Both the position numbers and the translations under genes were made by a program. A model generated the notes under the pieces. It worked only from the letters and a program-made list of their open reading frames with translations. It was not told the DNA's origin and did not search any database. A DNA stretch of 20,431 nucleotides, taken from positions 1 to 20,431 of the forward strand of contig CAZWRK010000071.1 in the NCBI GenBank assembly GCA_964635875.1, written 5' to 3'. This DNA comes from CAZWRK01 sp964635875 (GTDB taxonomy: Bacteria; Pseudomonadota; Gammaproteobacteria; Burkholderiales; Aquaspirillaceae). Below, piece by piece: positions 1 to 8,542 of this stretch; position 1 is the first letter of the stretch, and each line of letters opens with the position of its first letter.

Positions 1-3000
1 AGGTTCCGAACCTTCTGGGCGCCATCACTGGCCGGGAGCTGACCGTTGACGTAGCCGTCCACGATCTCGTTCATGCGGGCCATGAGGTCGGACCGCATGA
101 GCTTCGTCTGCTTCATGGCGTAGAGGGAGTGGATGGAGTTCATCGAGTCGATCAGGTCGACCGTGTTGTCCATCACCACTTCATCGTCGGCGTCGGCCAG
201 GGCGCGGCGGAACTCCGTGAAGTCCATGCGCAGCGTGTTCAGCTTGCGCGCCAGCAGCCGCCCCATCGGGGTGTGGGGCTCAAGCTTCTCCGGCTTGACC
301 GGAACCTTCTTCGCTTCGCGAGCGGGGAGCAGGCGCTCGAAGAGGGGGACCAGGTCCTGGTCGATGGCGTCCCGCGTGAAGTAGCGCTGGTACAGCGCCT
401 TGGCGTAGACAGCCACGCGCCTCCAGAAGCTCTCGTCCTGGAACGCGACAGACGCGCGGTTCTGCATCGCCCACATCGAGAACTGGTTGGCGAACAGTTC
501 TTGAGGCGACTGAAGCTCGTTGAAGACGCGGGCATTGAACTTGGCCTTGGTGTCGTCTGAGGTCGGCTCGCCGTTGATCTCGTCCGGGGAATACCCCAGC
601 CCGTCAGTGGGAGACTTGGCCCCGATGGCGTCGGCGTCAGCGTAGCCGTCCGCCTTGTAGTATTTGTCCATCGCCTCCCAGAACCGGAGCTTCTCCTCCG
701 GCGTGAGCAGGGCGTCATAGGCCCAGTGGCCGAGCTCGTGGAGCATCGCCGGGAGGTTCGGGATGATGTCGAGCGGGCCAGTGGAGACGGTCGCCGACAG
801 CTTCACGCCACGGTAGCCGTAGGCGTAGCCATCTCCGGAGCGCAGGTTCGGGAGACCCTGGCCGTGGTCAGCCAGCTTCTTCACGAACTTCAGGATTTCC
901 TCGACTTCGCCAGGCTGGAAGTGCTGGCCGACGTTGCGAAGAGAGGCCTCGAACTCGACGACGTCTGAGTTGGTCAGGGCCACCCGGCCAGGCATGACCC
1001 GCTCGCGCCAGGCGTAATAGTCCTTGAGGGCGGAGGCGACCTTCTTGTTGCTCTCGCGATTGCCCCAAGCCTTCAGCGAGTTGATGGCCCGCTCCATCGA
1101 CTGGATGCCGATGGGGGTCAGCTCGCCGCGATCAAGGTAGCCGACGATGGCGTTCATGTAGGAACGCAGGGTGGTCCCCATGCCGGACGCCGACGGCAGA
1201 CGGGCGATGTTGGCGGCCAGGACGCGCAGGTCGTCAGCGTCCTGCTCATCCAGATTGAGCGGGGTGTTGGCTTCGTCGAAGGAGAGGATGCGGTCGCCAG
1301 CCGGAGCGGCCTTGGCTGGGGTCGCATCGGTCGCCGGGTCCCACGCCTTGAAGGCGGCGACGGCCTCCTTGCTGTCGGACTTGCCAGTGGTGTGGCCGAT
1401 CTCCCAGTCGCCGATGTCGCCGTTCTTGCCGAGCAAGTTGGCCAGGCCACCGCCGTTCTCGTACTGAGCGGCGGACAGGACGCGGACGTTGTTCGGGTCC
1501 TCACGATTGCGCAGGGCCAGGTACTCGCCAGACTCCAGACGAGCGGGGACCTTGGGAAGATCAGCGGACTTGGCGGCGACTTCGCGGTTCGCCGTGGCGG
1601 CTTCCTTGGCGGCAGCCTCTTGGCGGCGCAGACCGTCCAGGTCGATCTCGCCGGTCTCGATCTTCTTGAGGATTTCCAGGATGGACGGGTGGATGTCCGG
1701 ACCCGGCTCCTTGGCGGCGGAGCGATTGGCTTCGAGCTTCTCGCGCTTGCGCTCGACGAGAGACTTCTTCGGCGGCTCCGTGGTGGTGCCGGGCCGGATC
1801 GACTCGTACTTGCGATAGGAGGCGCGGGTGACGGGATCGTACCAGACGCGCTCGTTGCGGGTCGCGGGCAGGCCGTCCATCAGGGCCTCGCCCTTGGCGG
1901 CCCGATACTCGACGGCGGCGGTGTTCTCCTCGAACCGGATGCGACCGTTACCGGCGGGGATCGAGACGCGGCGGTGGGCGTAGTCCTTGGCCGAGCGGAG
2001 GTCGGTGAAGACCTTGTTGGCTTCGCGACGGGCAGCCTGCTCGGCCTTCTCCATGTCGGTGGCCAGGCGCGGTTCGGACGCACGCTCGGCGGGATCGACG
2101 CGGAAGCGCTTGGAGACGCGAGGCGCGGGGCCGTCGGTGACTGTGCGCCCCTGGCCAGCCCACTTGCCGGGACGCAGGATGTCCTGGACCTTGCCGTTGG
2201 CGTTGCGGCCCGCGTTTACGGGCAGAGCCTTCGGAGACTTGGAGACGTCGACGGGCGGACCGAAAGCTTTGGCGGAGGCGCGAGCCAGAATGGTGGCGTC
2301 GTCGGCCTCAGGGTCGGCGGCCCGTTCGATCTTCTGGAATTCACGCAGGCGGATGCGCTGCTCGCGCGTGAGACCGCCAGCCATCTTGCTGTCGAAGTCG
2401 CTGATCGGGTGGCGGATGGTCGAGACGTACCGCCAGACCTCATCCGCCTGGCCGCCAGCCAGGCTGCGGACGGCGGCCTCGAACTGAGGCGAGCGACGCA
2501 GGGCCTCGAAGGAACCCTTGGCCTGGCGCTCGATGCTGTCGCGCAGGGTCGTGTAGATTTCATCGCCCTTGGCGACGTCGGCCTCGTCGAACTCCTTGGG
2601 ATCGACGGCGGGGCGACGGCCACGGCGCTTCGGCTTCGCCTCGGCGGCGGCGATGTCTTCGGGTTTAGCAGGCTCAAGAGTCTCGACGCCTTCAGCGGGC
2701 GCGGCCTGGGCTTGTTCCTTGACGCGCTTACGGGCTTTGCGAGGAATCTTCTCGCCAGACGAGGGCGCCGTACTTGCGACAGTTTCGGTCGCAGGGGGCG
2801 GGGCCAGGTCCTTGACGGTCGCCTTCTTGCCCTTGGTTTCGAGGACCTCGGACATCTTGCGCTGGAGCTCAGCGAAGCGCTCGGGCGACGGGTCTTCGAG
2901 GGTCGTGGTGTAGAGGTTGCGCAGCGAGTTGAGGCGCTTGACCTTTTCAAGGACCGCCTTTTCCTGACCAAGATCGTTCTTGTCCAGCAGCGGGGTCAGG

Positions 3001-4049
3001 CTCTCTTGCGCCTCCTGGAGGCGGTAGGGGAGCCGGTCCAGGGCGGTGATCGTAGCGGTCGCGTCGGCCAGCTGGCGGGCGGCGGGATCGGCGCCTTGCC
3101 CGTCCTTCTCGTACTTGCGCAGGCGTTCGAGGTAGTCGGCATGGATCGCGGCCAGGCGCTGGCGGTCGACCTCGATGGTGGTGGGGTCGAGACCGATGGT
3201 CGGGGCCGGAGCCTCGGCCTCCGTCGGCGTCGGTTCGGGAGCGGAGTCTTGAGCCTGGCCGTCCGTCTCCGGCGGCGACTCGTCGATGATCTTTTGGGTC
3301 CCCTTGGAGATGATGGAGTCGAGCTCCTCCATCCCCATGGCGGCGATGTCTTCGTCTGAGAAGCCGAGCTTCTGGGCGGCCTCAATCTTCTTGGCGAGAG
3401 CACGCTTTCCGAAGAGCGCGGTGCCAGCCCCGGCGCCTACGGCGCCGAGGCCCGCGCCAATGCCCGCCTGGGTGAGACCGGCGCCAGCGATCTCGGAGGC
3501 GCTGATGTTGTCGCGCAGACCAAGCTCCTGGTCGCGCATCTCGTTAACGGCTTCAGCGCCAGCGCCGACCCCACCCTGGATCAAGCCTTCCTTCAGGGCG
3601 CCTTCGCCAGCTGCCTTCAGGGCGGCCTTCCCCAGACCAGCGCCACCCTTCAGGGCGGCCACGCCAGCCTTAGCCTCGCCCGCGCCGATGAGGTTGGTGG
3701 GGTCGAGCAGCATGGCCGCGCCGATGGTCGGCACGTCTTCTGCGGTGATGGGGGTTTCGTCGTAGACGCGCTTGAGCTCGCGCTTGAGTTCGAGCTCGTC
3801 CTTGCCAGCGCCGAGGCTGGACAGGGCGTCTAGGCCCATGCCCGCGACGTTCCAGTTCACCCAAGTCTGGTCGGTTCGCCAGTGGCGGAGCATCTCCTGA
3901 TCGTCGGAGAACTCCTTGCCCTTGTAGATGCGATAGTAGTCTCGGACCTTCGCGAGGAAGATCGGGTCCTTCAGGGCGTCCGTGCCGCGCGCTTGAGAGG
4001 ACGAGCCGCCCGCAATGAGGTTCTGGGCCAGCTTATCGAGATTGCTCAC
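1..4049 (-). CDS. Giant internal virion / DNA-ejection-type protein with embedded metallopeptidase (partial, C terminus off the left edge)
   Basis: An open frame of 1349 codons runs from a GTG start (4047-4049) off the left edge without a stop. The start is supported by a GGAG Shine-Dalgarno 8 nt upstream. Residues about 105-215 are rich in Gly/Ala with short hydrophobic stretches (DPTNLIGAGEAKAG, then GAGLGAVGAGAGTALFG), as in membrane-interacting parts of large podoviral ejection proteins. Residues about 230-480 are charged, Pro/Ala-rich and basic (KPKRRGRRP). A zinc-peptidase motif HELGHW starts at His1104 (HELGH, 1104-1108), and a Glu in SPQELFANQF at about 1184 is the likely third ligand, the gluzincin pattern seen in phage polyvalent metallopeptidases. 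No lytic transglycosylase motif was recognised in the visible part. Its place after the other internal proteins matches the large gp16-type ejection protein of T7-like phages. The ejection role is inferred; the zinc site is visible. It could instead be a polyvalent anti-host protein. Confidence 0.8.
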   Translation of the reverse strand, partial: MSNLDKLAQNLIAGGSSSQARGTDALKDPIFLAKVRDYYRIYKGKEFSDDQEMLRHWRTDQTWVNWNVAGMGLDALSSLGAGKDELELKRELKRVYDETPITAEDVPTIGAAMLLDPTNLIGAGEAKAGVAALKGGAGLGKAALKAAGEGALKEGLIQGGVGAGAEAVNEMRDQELGLRDNISASEIAGAGLTQAGIGAGLGAVGAGAGTALFGKRALAKKIEAAQKLGFSDEDIAAMGMEELDSIISKGTQKIIDESPPETDGQAQDSAPEPTPTEAEAPAPTIGLDPTTIEVDRQRLAAIHADYLERLRKYEKDGQGADPAARQLADATATITALDRLPYRLQEAQESLTPLLDKNDLGQEKAVLEKVKRLNSLRNLYTTTLEDPSPERFAELQRKMSEVLETKGKKATVKDLAPPPATETVASTAPSSGEKIPRKARKRVKEQAQAAPAEGVETLEPAKPEDIAAAEAKPKRRGRRPAVDPKEFDEADVAKGDEIYTTLRDSIERQAKGSFEALRRSPQFEAAVRSLAGGQADEVWRYVSTIRHPISDFDSKMAGGLTREQRIRLREFQKIERAADPEADDATILARASAKAFGPPVDVSKSPKALPVNAGRNANGKVQDILRPGKWAGQGRTVTDGPAPRVSKRFRVDPAERASEPRLATDMEKAEQAARREANKVFTDLRSAKDYAHRRVSIPAGNGRIRFEENTAAVEYRAAKGEALMDGLPATRNERVWYDPVTRASYRKYESIRPGTTTEPPKKSLVERKREKLEANRSAAKEPGPDIHPSILEILKKIETGEIDLDGLRRQEAAAKEAATANREVAAKSADLPKVPARLESGEYLALRNREDPNNVRVLSAAQYENGGGLANLLGKNGDIGDWEIGHTTGKSDSKEAVAAFKAWDPATDATPAKAAPAGDRILSFDEANTPLNLDEQDADDLRVLAANIARLPSASGMGTTLRSYMNAIVGYLDRGELTPIGIQSMERAINSLKAWGNRESNKKVASALKDYYAWRERVMPGRVALTNSDVVEFEASLRNVGQHFQPGEVEEILKFVKKLADHGQGLPNLRSGDGYAYGYRGVKLSATVSTGPLDIIPNLPAMLHELGHWAYDALLTPEEKLRFWEAMDKYYKADGYADADAIGAKSPTDGLGYSPDEINGEPTSDDTKAKFNARVFNELQSPQELFANQFSMWAMQNRASVAFQDESFWRRVAVYAKALYQRYFTRDAIDQDLVPLFERLLPAREAKKVPVKPEKLEPHTPMGRLLARKLNTLRMDFTEFRRALADADDEVVMDNTVDLIDSMNSIHSLYAMKQTKLMRSDLMARMNEIVDGYVNGQLPASDGAQKVRN

Positions 4050-4064
4050 GCACGGTACTCCAGT

Positions 4065-4089
4065 TTCCGGCGAATGATGTTCGTCGGAA
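4065..4089 (-). promoter_or_regulatory. Hairpin just upstream of the giant gene's ribosome site
   Basis: The arms TTCCG-x-CGAA and TTCG-x-CGGAA pair around a five-base loop with one 1x1 mismatch. The hairpin ends just before the TGGAG ribosome-binding site of the gene starting at 4049. No T-run follows on the minus strand, so it does not look like an intrinsic terminator; an mRNA-processing or translational element is possible. Confidence 0.4.
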
Positions 4090-4111
4090 CCTAGAGCCCG
4101 TGGTTGAGGGG

Positions 4112-4119
4112 GGTCGTCC
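4112..4119 (-). repeat. GGACGACC element, copy 1
   Basis: The minus strand reads GGACGACCCCC, beginning at the last base of the TAG stop of the upstream gene. It lies about 70 nt before the GTG start at 4049. It shares 11 identical bases with the copy after the capsid gene. Confidence 0.4.
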
Positions 4120-5810
4120 TAGTTGGCCCCGAGCTTCTTGAGCTCGTCTTGCCAGCGCTGGGCGGCGCGCTTGTCGCCACTGATGATCGCCTGGTTGCGG
4201 AGTTGCCGGAGAAGGGCGATCCGCTGGTTCGTCTGGCGTTGATGCGCTTCTTCGGAGACGCCGAAGAAGTTTCCGACACCATCCCAGAAGCGCTCCCCCT
4301 TGGCGATCTGGGCGTCTCGGTACGCCTGAGCGGTCTCCGGAGACTTAACGGCGTCGTGGTAGCCGATGTTCTCGGCGTTCGGAGCCTTGCCAGCCAGACG
4401 TTTGTTCGCCTCGGCTTCAGCCTGGTCGGCCAGCTCCAGCGCCTTCTGGTACCAGGTGTCGGCGGCGGCCCGAGCGGCGGCTTCGTCGTAGGGGTTTGCG
4501 TCCCCGTACATGGAACTGCGCACGCCGAGCATGGAGTTCCGCGCTTCGGCGGCCCACGCCCGCAGCTTCTGGGACTCCGCCATCAGCGAGGCCCCGGCGC
4601 GGCTGTCCATCTTGTCGGAGCGGAAAGCGGCGATGGTGTTCTGGAAGCGAGAAAACCCGCGCTGCGCTTCGTTGTCCTTCATGTTCAGGGCGGTCTTGAA
4701 GTCGACAGGCTTCTTGGCCGCGTACTGGTCCTGGATGGACTGGGTGTAGTAGTCGCGCAGGGACGCGGGGCGCTGGCTGTTGCCGATGGTGGCGGCCCAC
4801 AGCTGGCGACGGGCGTCGTCGTAGGTCTTGGCCTTGATGGAGCTGTAGAGCGTGGACTTCAGCGCAGCCAGCTGGCCAGGTGTGAGGGCGTAGTTGTAGG
4901 CGATGTCGCGCGCAGCCTGGGTGATCCAGGGAGACTGCTCATAGAGCGAGCCCTTGGCGGTGAGCTTATCGATGGCCAGGTCGTCGACCTGCTTCTTGCC
5001 GGCGGCCTCAGCCTGCTCGCCGACCTTGGGGAGTTCAGACTGGAGCCAGCTGTCGGCCATCACGCCGATGTTCTGTTGGGCGATGCCAATGGCGTCCTGG
5101 ATGTCCTCGTCACGATAGCCGCGCTTGCGAAGCTCCTCGGGCGGGAGCTTCGAGACGGTCATGAGTTGGGCGATCTGATCCAGACGAGCGCGCCGATCAG
5201 CCTCCTTCTGGAGGGACTCCTCGTTCTGCTTTCCGGCGTAGAACGAGGCCATCGACTTGAACTTGGGGACGAGCCAGGACGGGACATCCTTGGCGATGTC
5301 CTCGGCCTTCTCGCCAAGCTTGAAGCGCTGCTCGATGCCAGGGGCGTACTCGGCCCACGCCTTGTCAGCACTCTTGGCGATGAGGGCGTCGGGCTCGACG
5401 ATGGTGTTCTTCACCATCTGCTGCGCCTCCGGCGTCCCGCCAAACATGGCCGAGGTCATCTCAGCCGCTTTGGCGTGGTCTCCGGTCTGGGCGAAGTTGT
5501 CGACGTAGTTGGTCTGGATCGCGCTGCGCAGCTGGGCGTCGCGCGCCATGCGCTGCGCGGCCTCGTCAGCCTGGCGGGTCGCCTTCGTCTGAGCGTTCTG
5601 GGTGGCGATGCGGTTCAGGTAGGAGTCGTCGTACTGGACGTAAGGATTGAACTGACCAGCGGAGGCGGTCAGGAAGTCGCGCATGTCCTGAGCCGTCGCC
5701 TCGGGATTGAGGCGGCGGAACTCAAGGAACTGCTGAGCGACGTCACGGCGCAGGGCGTCACCCCGCGCCATCTCCTTCACGAAGCCAGAGGCATAGAACG
5801 GATTGGCCAT
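4119..5810 (-). CDS. Internal virion protein (ejection-type), 563 aa
   Basis: This is a 563-residue soluble protein with almost no hydrophobic segments and a very high helix-forming content (Ala, Gln, Glu, Lys, Arg). Long helical stretches include LQKEADRRARLDQIAQLM and ADTWYQKALELADQAEAEAN. It starts MANPFYASGF, 8 nt after the stop of the previous gene, with an AGGGAG ribosome site. The C terminus repeats short helices (QRIALLRQLRNQ, RAAQRWQDELKKL). Size, composition and position between two other internal proteins and the giant gene suggest a middle ejection protein equivalent to T7 gp15. That equivalence rests on order and composition, not on a recognised motif. No enzyme signature was seen. 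Confidence 0.65.
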   Translation of the reverse strand: MANPFYASGFVKEMARGDALRRDVAQQFLEFRRLNPEATAQDMRDFLTASAGQFNPYVQYDDSYLNRIATQNAQTKATRQADEAAQRMARDAQLRSAIQTNYVDNFAQTGDHAKAAEMTSAMFGGTPEAQQMVKNTIVEPDALIAKSADKAWAEYAPGIEQRFKLGEKAEDIAKDVPSWLVPKFKSMASFYAGKQNEESLQKEADRRARLDQIAQLMTVSKLPPEELRKRGYRDEDIQDAIGIAQQNIGVMADSWLQSELPKVGEQAEAAGKKQVDDLAIDKLTAKGSLYEQSPWITQAARDIAYNYALTPGQLAALKSTLYSSIKAKTYDDARRQLWAATIGNSQRPASLRDYYTQSIQDQYAAKKPVDFKTALNMKDNEAQRGFSRFQNTIAAFRSDKMDSRAGASLMAESQKLRAWAAEARNSMLGVRSSMYGDANPYDEAAARAAADTWYQKALELADQAEAEANKRLAGKAPNAENIGYHDAVKSPETAQAYRDAQIAKGERFWDGVGNFFGVSEEAHQRQTNQRIALLRQLRNQAIISGDKRAAQRWQDELKKLGAN

Positions 5811-5818
5811 GTCGCTCC

Positions 5819-7102
5819 CTACATGTACGGACCGGCGCTGGTCTTGGCCGTGCCGGTCTTGTCGAGGACCGCGCCGATGGTCTTCGAGAACAGGTTCCCC
5901 CAGGCGCTGGCGTTCTGAGCGCCGAGGGCGCCAGCGGCTTCACCAGCGTTCTGGCTGACGGCCTGGTTGGTGCGCAGGGTGTCGCTCGCGCCACCGAGGG
6001 CGGCGCTCAGGGCCTGGATGGCGGCGGAGTAGTCCGTCGTGGTTCGCCCCCGCGCGTTGCTCGCGAGTTGCCCGAAGGTGGCGGGGTCCAGGTAGCCAGG
6101 GTTCACGAAGTTGGTGTTGATGCCGGTGTCGGTGGAGGGGCGATAGACGGCGGAGCCCACGTCGCGGCTGAGGATGCCGGTGATCGCGGGGTTGAGGCTG
6201 GCCTCGATGTCCAGGCCAGCGCTGCCAGCGCCCATGATCTCCTGGAGGGCGCGCGAGCGCTGGTCCTTGAGGAGCTCGTATTGGCTGGTGAGGTTCTGGT
6301 TCCGAGCGCCGACAAGCTGCTGAGCCTCAGCCTCGGCCTGGGACACAGCCTTCTGGTATTCTGGGGCCAGACGTTTGACCATCTCGGCGCGCTGCTCGAC
6401 CGAGTCGCCGGAGCCATTGGCGTCCATGCCGCGACGGATGAGGGCGGCCTCGTTCGCTGACATGGCGCGGTCGGACAGCTGGTCGAGGGCCTTGGTGTAG
6501 ATCGCGGAGCGCTTGGCGGCTTCGGCGTCCACATCGCTGGCGCCGTACAGGGTCGGCGCGGTCAGCGTACCTTGGGCGGAGAGCGCGCGGTTGAGGTCGT
6601 CGCGCATCTTCTTGGTGGCGGCAAGTATCCGGCTCTTGTTGGCCAGGTCGATGGATCGCTCGTTGGCCTGGGCGCGGCGGTCCTCGATCAGCTGGGCGTA
6701 GCGGGAGGCATACTCGCTGTTGAGGGTGTCCTGGTTGGTGGCGTCGTAGCCGCGCTGGTAGTCGCGGCCTTCCAGGGAGAGGGCGTCGTTGGTCGCGTTG
6801 CGACCGAGCAGGTAGCCTTGGTTTTCGAGTTGGTTTTGGATGGCCTTGGCGAACCCGGCCATCAGGTTGTCGCCCTCGGCGCGGTTGTAAGCCGCGTCGT
6901 TTCGGAGGTCCGCGTTCCCTTCCTTCAGGCGGGTAATCAGCTCGTCGACTTGCTGTTGCGACAGGCCAGCCTGGGCGGCGGCGGCATTAGCCCCAGACGA
7001 CCCGCCAGCCAGCTTGGAGGCAAGCAGGGTCCCGCCCACCGTCGCGGCGGCATTCTTAACAGCTGTGGAGCCAAGGATGGCGGCGATAAAGGGGAGAGCC
7101 AT
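5819..7102 (-). CDS. Internal virion protein with hydrophobic N terminus, 427 aa
   Basis: The first 35 residues are hydrophobic and Gly/Ala-rich (PFIAAILGSTAVKNAAATVG), and the remainder is mainly helical and rich in Ala, Gln and Asn. This is a common layout of the smaller podoviral ejection proteins (T7 gp14-like), whose N terminus inserts in the outer membrane. The segment from about residue 45 to 300 is likely coiled-coil (QQVDELITRLKEGNADLRND; SQAEAEAQQLVGARNQNL). The last 120 residues are Gly/Ser/Thr-rich and less ordered. Only three bases separate it from the preceding gene, so it is almost certainly cotranscribed. The function comes from composition and order. Alternatively it is a general structural protein of the internal core. 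Confidence 0.65.
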   Translation of the reverse strand: MALPFIAAILGSTAVKNAAATVGGTLLASKLAGGSSGANAAAAQAGLSQQQVDELITRLKEGNADLRNDAAYNRAEGDNLMAGFAKAIQNQLENQGYLLGRNATNDALSLEGRDYQRGYDATNQDTLNSEYASRYAQLIEDRRAQANERSIDLANKSRILAATKKMRDDLNRALSAQGTLTAPTLYGASDVDAEAAKRSAIYTKALDQLSDRAMSANEAALIRRGMDANGSGDSVEQRAEMVKRLAPEYQKAVSQAEAEAQQLVGARNQNLTSQYELLKDQRSRALQEIMGAGSAGLDIEASLNPAITGILSRDVGSAVYRPSTDTGINTNFVNPGYLDPATFGQLASNARGRTTTDYSAAIQALSAALGGASDTLRTNQAVSQNAGEAAGALGAQNASAWGNLFSKTIGAVLDKTGTAKTSAGPYM

Positions 7103-7105
7103 GCG

Positions 7106-8542
7106 TTAGAGCCCCAGGTTGGACGAGAAGGAGCTTGAGTAGGAGGGGGTGCGGCTGTTCGTGTTGCGGCGGCGCAGGGCGGCGATCTGCGGCAGCGAGA
7201 GCCGCTGGTCGCGCATCACGGCGCGGGAGAAGACCGAGTTACCGTTGGCGTCCACCTTCACCTTGGCGGCGTCGGCGGCCTGGGCATCGGCGGCGGCCTT
7301 CAGCACGGAGGCCAGGTCGGTCTTCTTACGACCGAGCAAGTCCGCGATAGCCGAGAGCTCGTCCATGGCCTGGCTCGCGCGCCACTGAGAGGCGCGACCC
7401 GAGAGGCCAGTGTACTCGTTCATGAGGGCGTCGAGGTCGGACTGGCTGCCGACATTGGCCAGACGAAGACGGTTCAGGAAGGCCTGGGCGTCGCCTTCGA
7501 CGGTGGACCGGGTGCTGGAGATCTTCCCCAGACGAGAGTCCAGTTGGGACATGGCGTTGTCCAGGGCGCCGACATAGCTGTCCACGCCGCCACTGAAGCG
7601 GCTCAGGTTCGACTGGCTGCGCGACAGAGCCTGGGCCAGACCCTGGAGGCCGGTCTCGTCGAACTCCTGGATGCCCGCCATCTGAGACATGACGTTCTCG
7701 ATAGCCGCCTTCTCGCGGTCGAGGGCTTCCTGGCGCGCGGTCTTGCGCGTGCCGAGCAGGGCGGCGACGTCTTCGAGCTTCTTCTTGGTGTCGTCCAGGG
7801 TGAGCGGGACGTCCGAGTAGGCCTGCTTCTCGGCGTTCAGCTTGTCGAGGAGCTCCTGGAGATCGAGGTCGAGGCTGGTGAGGTTGTCGCCGTTGTAGAT
7901 GTCAGCGGTCGAGACGCCCCGGCGCAGCGAGTTGGCCAGGTTGCCGTACTTCTCCAGGAGGCCGGAGATGCGCTGTTGCTCGGCCAGGCGCGCGGTGTCG
8001 GACGGCGCGATGGTGAGTTGCTGGGTGTAAGGCGAGGCGGTGTTGAGGGCGCCCGTGAGCGCCGTGTTGGCCGTGCTGTTGGCGTAGTCCTGCGCGCCCG
8101 TGACTTCGGGGGACGGCTCGGTGAAGCCGCCCTTGCCGTATTTGTTCCACCACCACTCAGCGAACTTGTTCTCGTCGGTCGCACCGATGGACTGGAGGTT
8201 GGCCTTAGACTTAGCGTCGCGGGTCGACTCCTGCTGGTACTCCAGGGCCACGTCGTTGTTCGGACGGTTGGCGAGCAGGCCCGCCCAGTCGCCCTTCTTG
8301 CCAGCCGCGTACCAGGCCGGGGTCTGAGCCGAGGTGGACAGGGTGGAAGCCGGGGTCGTCGAGGTGGCGGTGCCGGAGGTCCCGAGGTTCATGAAGTTGG
8401 TGAACGACGAGTCCGAGGGCTGGGGCGTGCTCGTCTGGTTCCCGCCGAGAGAGCTCACGACGGAGGTGCCGAACTTGAGGCCGTCGGAGCCCACATTGGT
8501 GGAGGTGGGCTCCTTGATGCTGAAGTCGTTGAAGTCGAACAT
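7106..8542 (-). CDS. Putative virion structural / internal core protein, 478 aa
   Basis: Residues 1-75 are Ser/Thr-rich low complexity. A short Trp-rich region follows (PAWYAAGKKGDWAGLL, then FAEWWWNKYGKGGF at about 128-141). From about residue 185 to 440 the protein is strongly helical with coiled-coil heptad character (LQELLDKLNAEKQAY, DDTKKKLEDVAALLGTRKT). The tail is basic and Ser-rich. Its start codon overlaps the stop of fibre 2 by one base (TAATG), so translation is probably coupled. I recognise no family. Position between the fibre and the ejection-type proteins suggests an internal virion protein or a tail-associated component that links the two. Confidence 0.6.
   Translation of the reverse strand: MFDFNDFSIKEPTSTNVGSDGLKFGTSVVSSLGGNQTSTPQPSDSSFTNFMNLGTSGTATSTTPASTLSTSAQTPAWYAAGKKGDWAGLLANRPNNDVALEYQQESTRDAKSKANLQSIGATDENKFAEWWWNKYGKGGFTEPSPEVTGAQDYANSTANTALTGALNTASPYTQQLTIAPSDTARLAEQQRISGLLEKYGNLANSLRRGVSTADIYNGDNLTSLDLDLQELLDKLNAEKQAYSDVPLTLDDTKKKLEDVAALLGTRKTARQEALDREKAAIENVMSQMAGIQEFDETGLQGLAQALSRSQSNLSRFSGGVDSYVGALDNAMSQLDSRLGKISSTRSTVEGDAQAFLNRLRLANVGSQSDLDALMNEYTGLSGRASQWRASQAMDELSAIADLLGRKKTDLASVLKAAADAQAADAAKVKVDANGNSVFSRAVMRDQRLSLPQIAALRRRNTNSRTPSYSSSFSSNLGL

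Noticed and set aside
1392..3359. A 655-residue plus-strand frame, and similar long plus-strand frames at 4104-5918, 9466-11589, 12154-13317 and 13429-14790
   Set aside because: They lie opposite well-supported minus-strand genes, have Gly/Val/Asp/Leu/Arg-rich content typical of antisense frames in high-G+C DNA, and show no recognisable domain.
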